From: Vitreoscilla stercoraria DSM 513
GTDB taxonomy: Bacteria > Pseudomonadota > Gammaproteobacteria > Burkholderiales > Neisseriaceae
Direction of reading: 5' to 3'
NCBI RefSeq assembly: GCF_000382305.1
Contig: NZ_KB908019.1
Span: 62,001-126,000 of the forward strand
DNA: 64,000 nucleotides
Part shown: in pieces, positions 52,772 to 61,274 of the stretch
Layout: each line of letters begins with the position of its first letter
Position numbering within the stretch: position 1 is the stretch's first letter
The notes under the pieces: model-generated
The model's database searches: none
Seen by the model: the letters and a program-made list of their open reading frames with translations, nothing else
Told to the model about the DNA's origin: nothing
Program-made: the position numbers and the translations under genes

Positions 52772-54622
52772 TTAAATATCGGCAATATTGTGACCGGTTA
52801 ACGCACGTTGGATGTTGCGGTCCATGCGTGCTGCTGCAAAAGCATCGGTGGCATGATTTAAGTGTTCAATTTTGGCACGAATGCTGGCAGCATCGCCTGA
52901 TTCGGTTTCAGTGCGCAAAGCTTGCATCACAGCATCGACATCGGCACGCTCTTGTTCATTCAACAAATCACCATCGCTCTCCAAAGCCACGCCCACTGCA
53001 GTCAAAATGCTTTCTGCTTCCACCAAGGCTTCTTGACGGGCACGACTGGTCATGTCTTCAGCGGCAAATTTCATGGAATCTTTCAACATTTGCATGATGG
53101 TTGTATCGTCCAAGCCGTAAGAGGGCTTCACTTCGACAGCGGCCTGTACGCCTGTGGTTTGTTCTTGCGCTGACACGGACAATAAACCATCGGCATCCAC
53201 TTGGAAGGTCACACGAATGCGTGCAGCACCTGCCACCATCGGTGGAATGCCACGCAAGGTAAAACGTGCCAAAGAGCGGCAATCGCTGACCAATTCACGC
53301 TCGCCTTGCACCACATGAATCATCATCGCATTTTGACCGTCTTTGAATGTGGTGAATTCTTGTGCCATTGCCGTTGGAATGGTGGAGTTGCGTGGAATCA
53401 CTTTTTCCACCAAACCGCCATAGGTTTCCAAACCCAAAGACAAAGGTGTCACATCCAATAACAGCCATTCGTCATCGGCTTTGTTGCCTGCCAAAACATT
53501 GGCTTGAATTGCCGCGCCCAAAGCCACGACTTCATCGGGATTCAAATTGTTCAATGGCGCTTGACCAAAAAAGTCTGCCACCGCTTGTTGTACATGCGGC
53601 ATGCGCGTTGAGCCACCGACCATAATAATGCCGTTGATATCGCTCTTATGGACATCTGCATCACGCAAAGCCTGTTTCACAGGCTCGATGGTTTGTGCGA
53701 CCAAGTCTTGAGTTAAGGCATGGAAATGTTCGCGAGCAAGCGTTGCTTGCACTTCGTGACCATCACTCAATACGGCACGCAAAGTGGCGGTTTCGCTGTC
53801 GGTCAATTCTTGTTTGGCTGCACGAATCAAGCTTAACAATAATTGAGCGTCTTGTTCGGCTAAATCATTCAAGTCTTTTTGTTCTAATAACCAAGTGTAC
53901 AAGCGGTGGTCAAAATCATCACCGCCCAAAGCGCTGTTGCCGCCTGTTGCCAAAACTTGGAACAAGCCTTGCTCTAAGCGCAAAATCGACACATCAAACG
54001 TACCGCCACCCAAATCAAACACCACAAACGTGCCTTCAGAACGGTTGTCCAAACCATAAGCAATCGCAGCTGCCGTTGGTTCGTTCAACAAACGCAATAC
54101 GTTCAAACCAGCTAGCTTGGCAGCGTCTTTGGTCGCTTGGCGTTGGGCATCGTCAAAATAAGCAGGAACAGTAATGACCGCACCCGTTAAAGCACCGCCC
54201 AAACTTTCTTCAGCACGTTGTTTTAACGCTTTGAGGATTTCGGAAGACACTTCAATCGGTGTTTTCAAGCCTTGACGGGTTTCCAATTCGATGATTTTGT
54301 TATTGTCAGTGAAGCGATAAGCCCATTGAGTAGGGTCTAAATCACCCACTTGGCGACCAATCAAACGTTTGGCGGAACTGATGGTGTTCAATGGGTCAAT
54401 TTTTTGTGCTTTGAGTGCGCCATAACCTACTTCAATGTCTTCACCATAACGCACCACCGATGGTACTGTGCTGCGACCAAATGAATCAGGTAAACAGTTG
54501 GCGCTGCCACTTTTCACCGTTGCCACCAAACTGTTGGTGGTACCCAAATCGATACCCACTGCCAAACGGTGTTGGTGGGGCGCTGCTGACATGCCTGGTT
54601 CGGCGATTTGTAGTAAAGCCAT
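52772..54622 (-). CDS. hscA: Fe-S cluster assembly chaperone HscA
   Basis: Hsp70-class ATPase specialised for transfer of clusters from IscU. 616 residues: nucleotide domain with VGIDLGTTNSLVA and FDLGGGTFDVSIL, and a substrate domain with DVTPLSLGLETYGG. Works with HscB and recognises an IscU motif. Between hscB and fdx in the operon. Confidence 0.97.
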   Translation of the reverse strand: MALLQIAEPGMSAAPHQHRLAVGIDLGTTNSLVATVKSGSANCLPDSFGRSTVPSVVRYGEDIEVGYGALKAQKIDPLNTISSAKRLIGRQVGDLDPTQWAYRFTDNNKIIELETRQGLKTPIEVSSEILKALKQRAEESLGGALTGAVITVPAYFDDAQRQATKDAAKLAGLNVLRLLNEPTAAAIAYGLDNRSEGTFVVFDLGGGTFDVSILRLEQGLFQVLATGGNSALGGDDFDHRLYTWLLEQKDLNDLAEQDAQLLLSLIRAAKQELTDSETATLRAVLSDGHEVQATLAREHFHALTQDLVAQTIEPVKQALRDADVHKSDINGIIMVGGSTRMPHVQQAVADFFGQAPLNNLNPDEVVALGAAIQANVLAGNKADDEWLLLDVTPLSLGLETYGGLVEKVIPRNSTIPTAMAQEFTTFKDGQNAMMIHVVQGERELVSDCRSLARFTLRGIPPMVAGAARIRVTFQVDADGLLSVSAQEQTTGVQAAVEVKPSYGLDDTTIMQMLKDSMKFAAEDMTSRARQEALVEAESILTAVGVALESDGDLLNEQERADVDAVMQALRTETESGDAASIRAKIEHLNHATDAFAAARMDRNIQRALTGHNIADI

Positions 54623-54643
54623 GAGTTGTGTTCTGTTCTTTAG

Positions 54644-55144
54644 TTAAGGTAAGGCTTGTTTGATTTGTTGTAATAATTTGCTGATAAAGCGGCCTTCACG
54701 CACATGTGCGGCGGCTTGTTGCCATTGTTCTTGGGCAAAATCGTTTAACAAGTCTTGTTGCAAAGTTTGATAAGCTTGGTTGATGTCTTTTTGCAGTGCC
54801 AATAAAGCGGCTTCATTGCCTTGAGCATCGTCCAAATCTTCACGCCATTGCATTTGTTGCATTAAAAACTCGGGTGCAAATTGCGTGTGTTCAGGCGCAT
54901 CGGCATGGATGCCTTGTTCTTTGAGCAAATATGCCGCACGATCCAAAGGGGACTTCAACACGCGATAGGCTTCGTTGATGGTTGCCGATAACATCACCGC
55001 TTGTTTCTGTTCAAATGCGGACAAATGTGCGGTTTTATCTGGATGGTATTGGGTGGAAAGGCGGCGGTATGTTTGCTCTAATACTTGCGTATCTAAAGGA
55101 TAGCTTTTGTCCAAAGCAAACATTTTAAAATAATCTATGGCCAT
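54644..55144 (-). CDS. hscB: Co-chaperone HscB
   Basis: J-domain protein that delivers IscU to HscA. 166 residues: HPD motif in QYHPDKTA near residue 32 and a C-terminal three-helix IscU-binding domain. ATG 55144 gives the family start MAIDYFKMFALDKSY; an earlier in-frame start exists at 55174. The most likely Shine-Dalgarno bases (AGGA) belong to the uptake repeat at 55150-55160. Confidence 0.94.
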   Translation of the reverse strand: MAIDYFKMFALDKSYPLDTQVLEQTYRRLSTQYHPDKTAHLSAFEQKQAVMLSATINEAYRVLKSPLDRAAYLLKEQGIHADAPEHTQFAPEFLMQQMQWREDLDDAQGNEAALLALQKDINQAYQTLQQDLLNDFAQEQWQQAAAHVREGRFISKLLQQIKQALP

Positions 55145-55149
55145 ACAAA

Positions 55150-55160
55150 GCGTCCTGTAA
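55150..55160 (+). repeat. Uptake-sequence repeat overlapping hscB ribosome site
   Basis: Exact copy; on the minus strand it reads TTACAGGACGC and supplies AGGA 8 bases before the hscB ATG. Confidence 0.75.
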
Positions 55161-55177
55161 ACACACTCAAACACGTT

Positions 55178-55498
55178 TTAAACGTGGAAACTCTCACCAC
55201 AACCACATTCGTCTTTGACGTTGGGATTGTTGAATTTGAAGCCTTCTTGTAAGCCTTCTTTGGTGTAATCCAATTCGGTACCGTCTAAATAAGCGTGGCT
55301 TTTGGCATCGGTGATGACTTTGACGCCAAAACCTTCAAATACGATGTCATCTTCGGTGGTTTCATCGGCAAACTCTAAAGTATAAGCCATGCCTGAGCAG
55401 CCGCTGGTTTTCACACCCAAACGGATGCCAACGCCTTTACCACGGTTGTTCAAGAAGTTTTGGATGTGCGCTGCTGCGCTTTCGGTCAAGGTAATCAT
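55178..55498 (-). CDS. iscA: A-type Fe-S carrier IscA
   Basis: 106 residues, HesB/A-type carrier. The three conserved cysteines are C34 in TSGCSG and C98, C100 in ECGCGESF. AAGGA before the start. Follows iscU after a repeat hairpin. Confidence 0.96.
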   Translation of the reverse strand: MITLTESAAAHIQNFLNNRGKGVGIRLGVKTSGCSGMAYTLEFADETTEDDIVFEGFGVKVITDAKSHAYLDGTELDYTKEGLQEGFKFNNPNVKDECGCGESFHV

Positions 55499-55532
55499 GG
55501 TGCATCCTTATGAGGTCTACCCATTTATATGG

Positions 55533-55563
55533 GTTACAGGACGCCTTTTAAGCGTCCTGTAAA
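55533..55563. terminator. Inverted uptake-repeat pair inside isc operon
   Basis: Exact copies 55534-55544 (minus) and 55552-55562 (plus) between iscU and iscA form a perfect hairpin. It may attenuate or protect the mRNA rather than terminate fully, as the downstream isc genes have no obvious own promoter. Confidence 0.6.
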
Positions 55564-55585
55564 AGGTCAAACTACCAAAATCAGC

Positions 55586-55969
55586 TTAGTTGCCGTTTTT
55601 GGTTTTATAGTCGCTGACTGCTGCTTTGATGGCGTCTTCTGCCAAGATAGAGCAGTGTACTTTTACAGGTGGCAAAGCCAACTCTTCGGCGATTTGGCTG
55701 TTTTTAATTGCCATCGCTTCGTCCAAAGTTTTGCCCTTGACCCACTCGGTAATCAAAGAAGAAGAAGCAATGGCAGAGCCACAACCGTAAGTTTTGAATT
55801 TAGCGTCTTCAATCACGCCCGCTTCGTTGACTTTGATTTGCAATTTCATCACGTCGCCACACGCAGGGGCACCAACCATACCTGTACCCACGCTGCCGTC
55901 GTTTTTGTCAAATGAACCCACATTGCGTGGATTTTCGTAGTGATCGATTACTTTATCGCTGTAAGCCAT
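55586..55969 (-). CDS. iscU: Fe-S cluster scaffold IscU
   Basis: Scaffold on which IscS sulfur and iron are assembled. 127 residues. Cluster cysteines C37 (GAPACGD), C63 (YGCGSAIAS) and C106 (VHCSILAED). AAAGGAA ribosome site. A repeat-like sequence (TTTACAGGACGG) lies in the 47-base gap after iscS. Confidence 0.98.
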   Translation of the reverse strand: MAYSDKVIDHYENPRNVGSFDKNDGSVGTGMVGAPACGDVMKLQIKVNEAGVIEDAKFKTYGCGSAIASSSLITEWVKGKTLDEAMAIKNSQIAEELALPPVKVHCSILAEDAIKAAVSDYKTKNGN

Positions 55970-56016
55970 GATGGTATTCCTTTTACAGGACGGCTGATGC
56001 CGCCCAAATCAAATGA

Positions 56017-57231
56017 TTAGTGTTCTGCCCATTGTACGGTAGACAAATCGATGCCTTCTTTGAACATTTCCCACAAAGGCGATAAATCGCGCAATTTGCC
56101 AATTTTTGATTTGATCAATTCAGCTGCGTATTCTACTTCTTCCATGGTGGTAAAGCGGCCGAAGCTGATGCGCAAAGAGCTGTGTGCCAATTCGTCGTTG
56201 CGGCCCAAAGCACGCAATACGTATGAAGGCTCTAAACTTGCAGAAGTACATGCAGAGCCACTTGAAACAGCCAATTCTTTGATGGCCATGATCAAGCTTT
56301 CGCCTTCTACATAGTTGAAGCTCACGTTCAAATTACCAACATAGCGTTGTTCTAAGTCACCGTTGATGTACACTTCTTCAACGTCTTTGATCAATTCCAA
56401 GAAGCGATTGCGCAGACCTAACAAACGTTCGTTTTCTGCAGCCATTTCTTCTTTGGCAATGCGGAATGCTTCGCCCATGCCGACGATTTGGTGTGAAGCC
56501 AAAGTGCCGCTGCGGAAACCACGTTCATGACCACCACCGTGCAATTGCGCTTCCAAACGAATACGAGGTTTGCGACGCACATACAAAGCGCCAATGCCTT
56601 TAGGGCCGTATATTTTGTGCGCTGACAAGCTGATCAAGTCTACCTTAACCGCATTCACATCGATTTCAATTTTACCGGCCGCTTGCGCTGCGTCCACATG
56701 GAACACAATGCCACGTTCGCGACAAATTTCACCGATGGCAGCGATGTCTTGAATCACGCCGATTTCATTGTTAACCCACATCACAGACACCAAAATGGTA
56801 TCGTCGCGCAAAGCCGCTTTGAAGACTTCCAAGTCAATCAAACCATTGTCTTGTACATCCAAGTAAGTCACTTCAAAACCTTGGCGTTCCAATTCACGCA
56901 TCGTATCCAAAACCGCTTTGTGCTCGGTTTTAACAGTGATTAAATGTTTGCCTTTGTTTTGGTAAAAATGTGCCGCACCCTTGATAGCCAAGTTGTCAGA
57001 TTCAGATGCACCTGAAGTAAAGATGATTTCTTTGCTGTCAGCATTCAACAAAGCTGCCACTTGCTCACGAGCGGTTTCTACAGCTTCTTCTGCAGCCCAA
57101 CCAAAAGCATGGCTAGAGCTGGCAGGATTGCCATAGATTTCAGTCAAAAACGGAATCATTTTTTCAGCGACACGAGGATCCACACGGGTGGTGGCAGCGT
57201 TGTCTAAATAAACTGGAGTTTGAACAGCCAT
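56017..57231 (-). CDS. iscS: Cysteine desulfurase IscS
   Basis: PLP enzyme that removes sulfur from cysteine for Fe-S clusters and tRNA thiolation. 404 residues. SLSAHKIYGPKGIGALY contains the PLP lysine; catalytic Cys in SSGSACTSASLEPSYVL, around residue 328. Directly after iscR (11 bases). Confidence 0.98.
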   Translation of the reverse strand: MAVQTPVYLDNAATTRVDPRVAEKMIPFLTEIYGNPASSSHAFGWAAEEAVETAREQVAALLNADSKEIIFTSGASESDNLAIKGAAHFYQNKGKHLITVKTEHKAVLDTMRELERQGFEVTYLDVQDNGLIDLEVFKAALRDDTILVSVMWVNNEIGVIQDIAAIGEICRERGIVFHVDAAQAAGKIEIDVNAVKVDLISLSAHKIYGPKGIGALYVRRKPRIRLEAQLHGGGHERGFRSGTLASHQIVGMGEAFRIAKEEMAAENERLLGLRNRFLELIKDVEEVYINGDLEQRYVGNLNVSFNYVEGESLIMAIKELAVSSGSACTSASLEPSYVLRALGRNDELAHSSLRISFGRFTTMEEVEYAAELIKSKIGKLRDLSPLWEMFKEGIDLSTVQWAEH

Positions 57232-57242
57232 AATTTTTCTCT

Positions 57243-57692
57243 TTAACTAATGGTGGGTGCGTTAAAACGTACCGCATGTTCTTGAGGTGCGTGTTGTTGT
57301 TTGACCAAGTCATCCAAATGGATGTTGCTCAGGTAATTGTCTATGGTTTTGTTGAGGTTTTCCCATAAATGATGGGTCATACAGGGCGCCTCACCATGAC
57401 AATTTCCCTTGCCACCACATTGAGTCGCATCCAAACCATCTTCGACTGCATTGACAATGCAAGCGATGCTGATGTCATTGGTAGTGCGGTTTAAAACATA
57501 ACCGCCACCAGGACCCCGTATGGATTTGACCAATTGCGCGCGGCGCAACTTCACAAACAATTGTTCCAAATAAGCTAAGGAAATGTGTTGGCGTTCACTG
57601 ATGGCAGTCAGGCTGACCGCATTGTCTTGACCATATAAGGCCAAGTCCAACATGGCTGAAACCGCAAACCGTCCTTTAGTGGTTAATCGCAT
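57243..57692 (-). CDS. iscR: Fe-S cluster regulator IscR
   Basis: Rrf2-family repressor carrying a [2Fe-2S] cluster; represses its own operon when clusters are sufficient. 149 residues. N-terminal winged helix (MRLTTKGRFAVSAMLDLAL) and ligands C92, C98, C104 and His107 at the same positions as in E. coli. An IscR type-1 site overlaps its promoter. Confidence 0.97.
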   Translation of the reverse strand: MRLTTKGRFAVSAMLDLALYGQDNAVSLTAISERQHISLAYLEQLFVKLRRAQLVKSIRGPGGGYVLNRTTNDISIACIVNAVEDGLDATQCGGKGNCHGEAPCMTHHLWENLNKTIDNYLSNIHLDDLVKQQHAPQEHAVRFNAPTIS

Positions 57693-57719
57693 ACGTCTTT
57701 CCTGCTTGAATATGTATTA

Positions 57720-57752
57720 ATTATCCTATTTCCGACTAAATTGGTCAACTAT
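57720..57752 (-). promoter_or_regulatory. iscR promoter with IscR type-1 binding site
   Basis: Minus strand: TTGACC (57748-57743), 17-base spacer, GATAAT (57725-57720). A 25-base site at 57728-57752 fits the type-1 IscR consensus at all but about three positions and covers the -35 element, so apo/holo feedback as in E. coli is expected. Confidence 0.75.
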
Positions 57753-57785
57753 TATCAAGACCAATTTATGTGCTCATAGCAGATT

Positions 57786-58628
57786 TTAATCGTTGTTGAA
57801 GCAATGGTATATCGCATCCAATCCGCCAAAGTCGATACAAATATCTGCATGCTCACGGGTTTTGGGCTTGGCATGAATCGCCACACCGAAACCTGCGGCC
57901 TGTAACATTGGAATGTCATTGGCACCATCGCCCATGGCCAAAGTTTGACTTAGAGGAATGTTCAATTCATTGGCATATTGGTGCAACAAATCGGCTTTGG
58001 CTTGGGCATCAATGAGGCGTCCTGTAAGGTTGCCGGTTAATTTGCCATCGACAATTTCCAATTCATTGGCATAAGCGTATTCAAAACCCAAGCGTTTTTT
58101 GAGGTGTTCGGTAAAGAAGGTGAAGCCGCCTGAAACGAGCATGAATTTGACATCATGTTGTTTGCAATGAGCCAAGAAGGCTTCTGCACCACGATTCAAT
58201 TGCAATACATGGTCGTAAACATAAGCCAATTCCATTTCAGGCAAGCCTTTGAGCAAAGCCACACGTTGACGCAAAGACGCTTCAAAATCCAATTCGCCAC
58301 GCATAGAGCGCTCGGTAATGGCAGCTACTTGGTCTTTTAAGCCATTGCCTGCAGCGACTTCATCGATGCACTCGATGGTAATCAATGTGGAATCCATGTC
58401 GCTGACCACCAAGCCTAAATCAGTAAATTTGGCAGTGGTCGGCATGATAGCGGCATCAACTTGATGTTGCAGCAACCAGATTTTTTGATTTTCGGTGAGT
58501 TTGAAATCGGCGTTGACTGAAATTCGCCAAACGGATGATGGTGCCTGATTGTTAGGTGTGAAAGTGTCAGACCAAAATTGCCAATCCAATTGAGTCAGAT
58601 TGGGGTGTTGCAAAACCAAAACCGCCAT
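57786..58628 (-). CDS. serB: Phosphoserine phosphatase
   Basis: HAD-family last step of serine synthesis. 280 residues. Catalytic motif DMDSTLI with the two Asp, the second motif LVSGGFTFF, and GDGANDIPML. Two repeat copies inside: 58017-58027 (read TGR) and the GCGGCC form 57895-57905 (read LQAA). Alone between iscR and a lipoprotein gene. Confidence 0.96.
   Translation of the reverse strand: MAVLVLQHPNLTQLDWQFWSDTFTPNNQAPSSVWRISVNADFKLTENQKIWLLQHQVDAAIMPTTAKFTDLGLVVSDMDSTLITIECIDEVAAGNGLKDQVAAITERSMRGELDFEASLRQRVALLKGLPEMELAYVYDHVLQLNRGAEAFLAHCKQHDVKFMLVSGGFTFFTEHLKKRLGFEYAYANELEIVDGKLTGNLTGRLIDAQAKADLLHQYANELNIPLSQTLAMGDGANDIPMLQAAGFGVAIHAKPKTREHADICIDFGGLDAIYHCFNND
58017..58027 (+). repeat. 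Uptake-sequence repeat inside serB
   Basis: Exact copy; encodes Leu-Thr-Gly-Arg on the serB strand, a different frame from the usual LQDA. Confidence 0.75.
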
Positions 58629-58650
58629 TGTTCGTCACCATAAAAAGGCA

Positions 58651-59046
58651 TTATTTTGCCATATTCTGATGGGTATCAGCGGATTTTTTCGGCCAGATTT
58701 TGGTTTTTGATAAGGTTCTGATATCTATATTGCCGCATTGACCATCGCCTCGTCCTGTAAAACCACCATTGGGCGAGCAAATTTTTTGACCTTGGGCATT
58801 GTATAAAACACTGAAACGGTCACAACAACCGGGCACGGTCAGATAATATTTTTCTTGATGGTGTTCTAAAGTGTAAACGGCTTGGAGTAAGTGAGGTTCG
58901 GCTTCGGCTTGGGTGATTAGGTTGGTTAACCACGGTGCCGATGGCGTGGTGGTTTCAGATTTTTGAATACTCAAACAAGCGGTCAGCAGTAATACGCAGC
59001 TTAAAGCTAGGCTGACCATGATACCAATTTGATTCTCTGTTTTCAT
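58651..59046 (-). CDS. Lipoprotein, DUF6970-like
   Basis: 131 residues with a lipoprotein signal (hydrophobic run, LLTAC lipobox at about residue 24). The mature part has PGCCDRFSVLYNAQGQ, then CSPNGGFTGRGDGQC, a cysteine/glycine pattern I associate with DUF6970 secreted lipoproteins. Function unknown. Overlaps the upstream peroxidase stop by 4 bases (ATGA), so they are coupled. Confidence 0.75.
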   Translation of the reverse strand: MKTENQIGIMVSLALSCVLLLTACLSIQKSETTTPSAPWLTNLITQAEAEPHLLQAVYTLEHHQEKYYLTVPGCCDRFSVLYNAQGQKICSPNGGFTGRGDGQCGNIDIRTLSKTKIWPKKSADTHQNMAK

Positions 59047-59522
59047 TTCAACACTTTTTCAATTGCCGTGACCATACTCATTGGATTGCGCCAAGTGGCA
59101 ACACGTTCCACAACTTCGCCGGAACGATTGATTAAAAATTTGGTGAAATTCCATTTGATGGATGAAGTGCCTAAGAAGCCTGTTTGGGCTTGTTTTAAGT
59201 CTTGCCATAAAGGGTGGGTGTGAGGGCCGTTGACATCGATTTTTTCAGTCATCAAAAAAGGAATGTGATAGCGGCTTTCACAAAACTGCGCAATTTCGTT
59301 CGCAGAGCCAGGTTCTTGCTGGCGAAATTGATTGCATGGGCAACCTATAATGACCAAACCTTGGTGGGCGTATTGATGATGCAATTGTACTAATTGCGTT
59401 AATTGTGGGGTGAAGCCACATTCGCTGGCAGAATTGAAAATTAAAATGGCGTGGTTTTGATAATCTGTTAAAGATATAGGATGGCCAGATAGGTCATTTA
59501 TGAAATGAGAATAAATATTCAT
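59043..59522 (-). CDS. Glutathione peroxidase family protein
   Basis: 159 residues. Thioredoxin-fold peroxidase with active-site Cys35 in NSASECGFTPQ (Cys, not selenocysteine) and CPCNQFRQQEPGS carrying the conserved Gln; WNFTKFLI provides the Trp/Asn. Such bacterial enzymes often use thioredoxin rather than glutathione. No strong ribosome site. Confidence 0.92.
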   Translation of the reverse strand: MNIYSHFINDLSGHPISLTDYQNHAILIFNSASECGFTPQLTQLVQLHHQYAHQGLVIIGCPCNQFRQQEPGSANEIAQFCESRYHIPFLMTEKIDVNGPHTHPLWQDLKQAQTGFLGTSSIKWNFTKFLINRSGEVVERVATWRNPMSMVTAIEKVLK

Positions 59523-59534
59523 GCGTATATTTAG

Positions 59535-59578
59535 CCCAAAAAAATACGCTGTACGGCAAGGGGACAGCCTGTACAGCG
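59535..59578 (-). terminator. Terminator after dcd
   Basis: CGCTGTAC (59547-59554) pairs with GTACAGCG (59571-59578); on the minus strand a T-run follows. Its arm contains a degenerate repeat (CAGCCTGTAC). Confidence 0.75.
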
Positions 59579-59731
59579 TTTGAATATCAATTCAAAATAA
59601 GGGAATAATGCAAAATATCCAGGAGGAAACATTTGCAAGTAATATTCTACCCATTTTTTTTAAAAAAAACACTATTAAATCGCAAACTTGCGTAAAAATG
59701 TTTTTTAAATTCAGCTTTAAAGTCAATTGCT

Positions 59732-60298
59732 TTAGGCTTTTGGTAAAGTTACCCCAGTTTGACCCATATATTTACCATTTCTATCTTTATAAGATACGTC
59801 ACAGTCTTCATCACTTTCGAAGAATAAGACTTGTGCAACCCCTTCATTTGCATAAATTTTTGCAGGTAATGGCGTGGTGTTGGAAAATTCCAAAGTCACA
59901 TAGCCTTCCCATTCAGGCTCAAATGGTGTCACATTGACAATAATGCCACAGCGAGCGTAAGTTGATTTGCCCAAACACACTGTTAATACGTTGCGTGGAA
60001 TGCGGAAGTATTCTACTGTGCGCGCCAAAGCAAATGAGTTTGGCGGAATGATGCAATAATCGTCTTCCACTTCCACAAAATTGCGTGGGTCGAAGTTTTT
60101 AGGGTCGACAATGGTGGAATTGATGTTGGTGAAAATCTTGAATTCACGCGCACAACGGATGTCATAGCCGTAGCTAGAAGTGCCGTAAGAGATGATTTTC
60201 TCACCATCACGGTGTTTGATTTGATTCGGTTCAAATGGCGAAATCATGCCATGTTCTTCGCTCATGCGGCGAATCCATTTATCGGATTTGATGCTCAT
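59732..60298 (-). CDS. dcd: dCTP deaminase
   Basis: Deaminates dCTP to dUTP for thymidylate supply, complementing thyA. 188 residues. Trimer-site motifs RCGIIVNVTPFEPEW and ARTVEYFRIP are present. ATG 60298 starts the family sequence MSIKSDKWIRRM. 10 bases after rdgC and likely in the same operon. Confidence 0.96.
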   Translation of the reverse strand: MSIKSDKWIRRMSEEHGMISPFEPNQIKHRDGEKIISYGTSSYGYDIRCAREFKIFTNINSTIVDPKNFDPRNFVEVEDDYCIIPPNSFALARTVEYFRIPRNVLTVCLGKSTYARCGIIVNVTPFEPEWEGYVTLEFSNTTPLPAKIYANEGVAQVLFFESDEDCDVSYKDRNGKYMGQTGVTLPKA

Positions 60299-60308
60299 AT
60301 ATAGTCTT

Positions 60309-61211
60309 TCAGGCCGCTTGTAAGCCACCTAAGTGGTCGATTAATTCATGTACCAACAGGCTCAAGTTTTGGGTCATAATGAGTTGGGTTGCGCTCATCA
60401 AACTTTCGGGATCGTCGCCTTGGTTGGCAGCCTCTTCTTGTAACATGTCCAAATATTGGATGCGCTTCAAGCTCAAGTCTTCATTCAAGACAAAACGGAT
60501 TTGTTCGTTCCAAATCAAGCCTAATTGGGTGCAGATTTTACCATGTTCTAGGTGTTGTTTGACTTCTTCTGTGTCTAATGCTTGTTTGCTAATTTTAATC
60601 ACTGGCACAATATCGCCTGTGCCTTTGAGTTCGCAGTCGGTGTCTAGCTCAAAATTGCCCGCCGCTTCCCCTTGCATAAGCCAAGCAGTCATTAAGCTGC
60701 TAGGCGATTCTTGTGTGCGGGGCAATGAGGCTGGCAAACCGCCCAAAGCTTGGCGCAATTGGCTGACAAAATTCTCAGATTTATTGGGATTGCTTTGATT
60801 GACCAACAACAACTGGCTTTGTAAATCCATCACCGCTTCGGTATAGCGTGAACGTACAAATGCGCGAGGCAACAAATCATCGGTGATTTGTTCTTTTAAT
60901 TGCATTTTTTCTTTGCGCCCGATAATGCGGCCTTCGGTGGCTTGCAATTCAGCCAATTTCTCATCTAAAAATTCACGCACCACCGTAGTTGGCAACACTT
61001 TGTCTTCTTGGCGCAAAGAAAAACGCCATGTGTCTTGAAAATTGAAAATCAATTCTTCGCGAAATGGCACTGCGCGCGCAAAGCCTTCGCTTTTCCAATC
61101 CAAACCTTGGCAAGGCTGGAATGCTGCGGCAGACAATTTGTCATGCCAAGCTTCAAAATCGGTTTTTAAGTCTTGTGCTAAGGCGAACACGCTGATTTGT
61201 TTGAACCACAT
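60309..61211 (-). CDS. rdgC: Recombination-associated protein RdgC
   Basis: Ring-shaped DNA-binding protein that inhibits RecA; in Neisseria it contributes to pilin antigenic variation. 300 residues, family start MWFKQISVFALAQ and the FQPCQGLDWKSEGFARAVP region (about 33-52). A GCGGCCTGAA-type element (near 60309) crosses its stop. Confidence 0.94.
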   Translation of the reverse strand: MWFKQISVFALAQDLKTDFEAWHDKLSAAAFQPCQGLDWKSEGFARAVPFREELIFNFQDTWRFSLRQEDKVLPTTVVREFLDEKLAELQATEGRIIGRKEKMQLKEQITDDLLPRAFVRSRYTEAVMDLQSQLLLVNQSNPNKSENFVSQLRQALGGLPASLPRTQESPSSLMTAWLMQGEAAGNFELDTDCELKGTGDIVPVIKISKQALDTEEVKQHLEHGKICTQLGLIWNEQIRFVLNEDLSLKRIQYLDMLQEEAANQGDDPESLMSATQLIMTQNLSLLVHELIDHLGGLQAA

Positions 61212-61274
61212 AATAGGCAGACCTCAAATAAAAATATCGCACCAAGTGCGATACGGTATTCAAAAAAGGGAATC

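Noticed and set aside
59608..59937. Plus-strand frame preceding and overlapping dcd antisense, with a nearby AGGAGG
   Set aside because: The AGGAGG at about 59622 lies downstream of the proposed start; the product is not family-like and mostly mirrors dcd.
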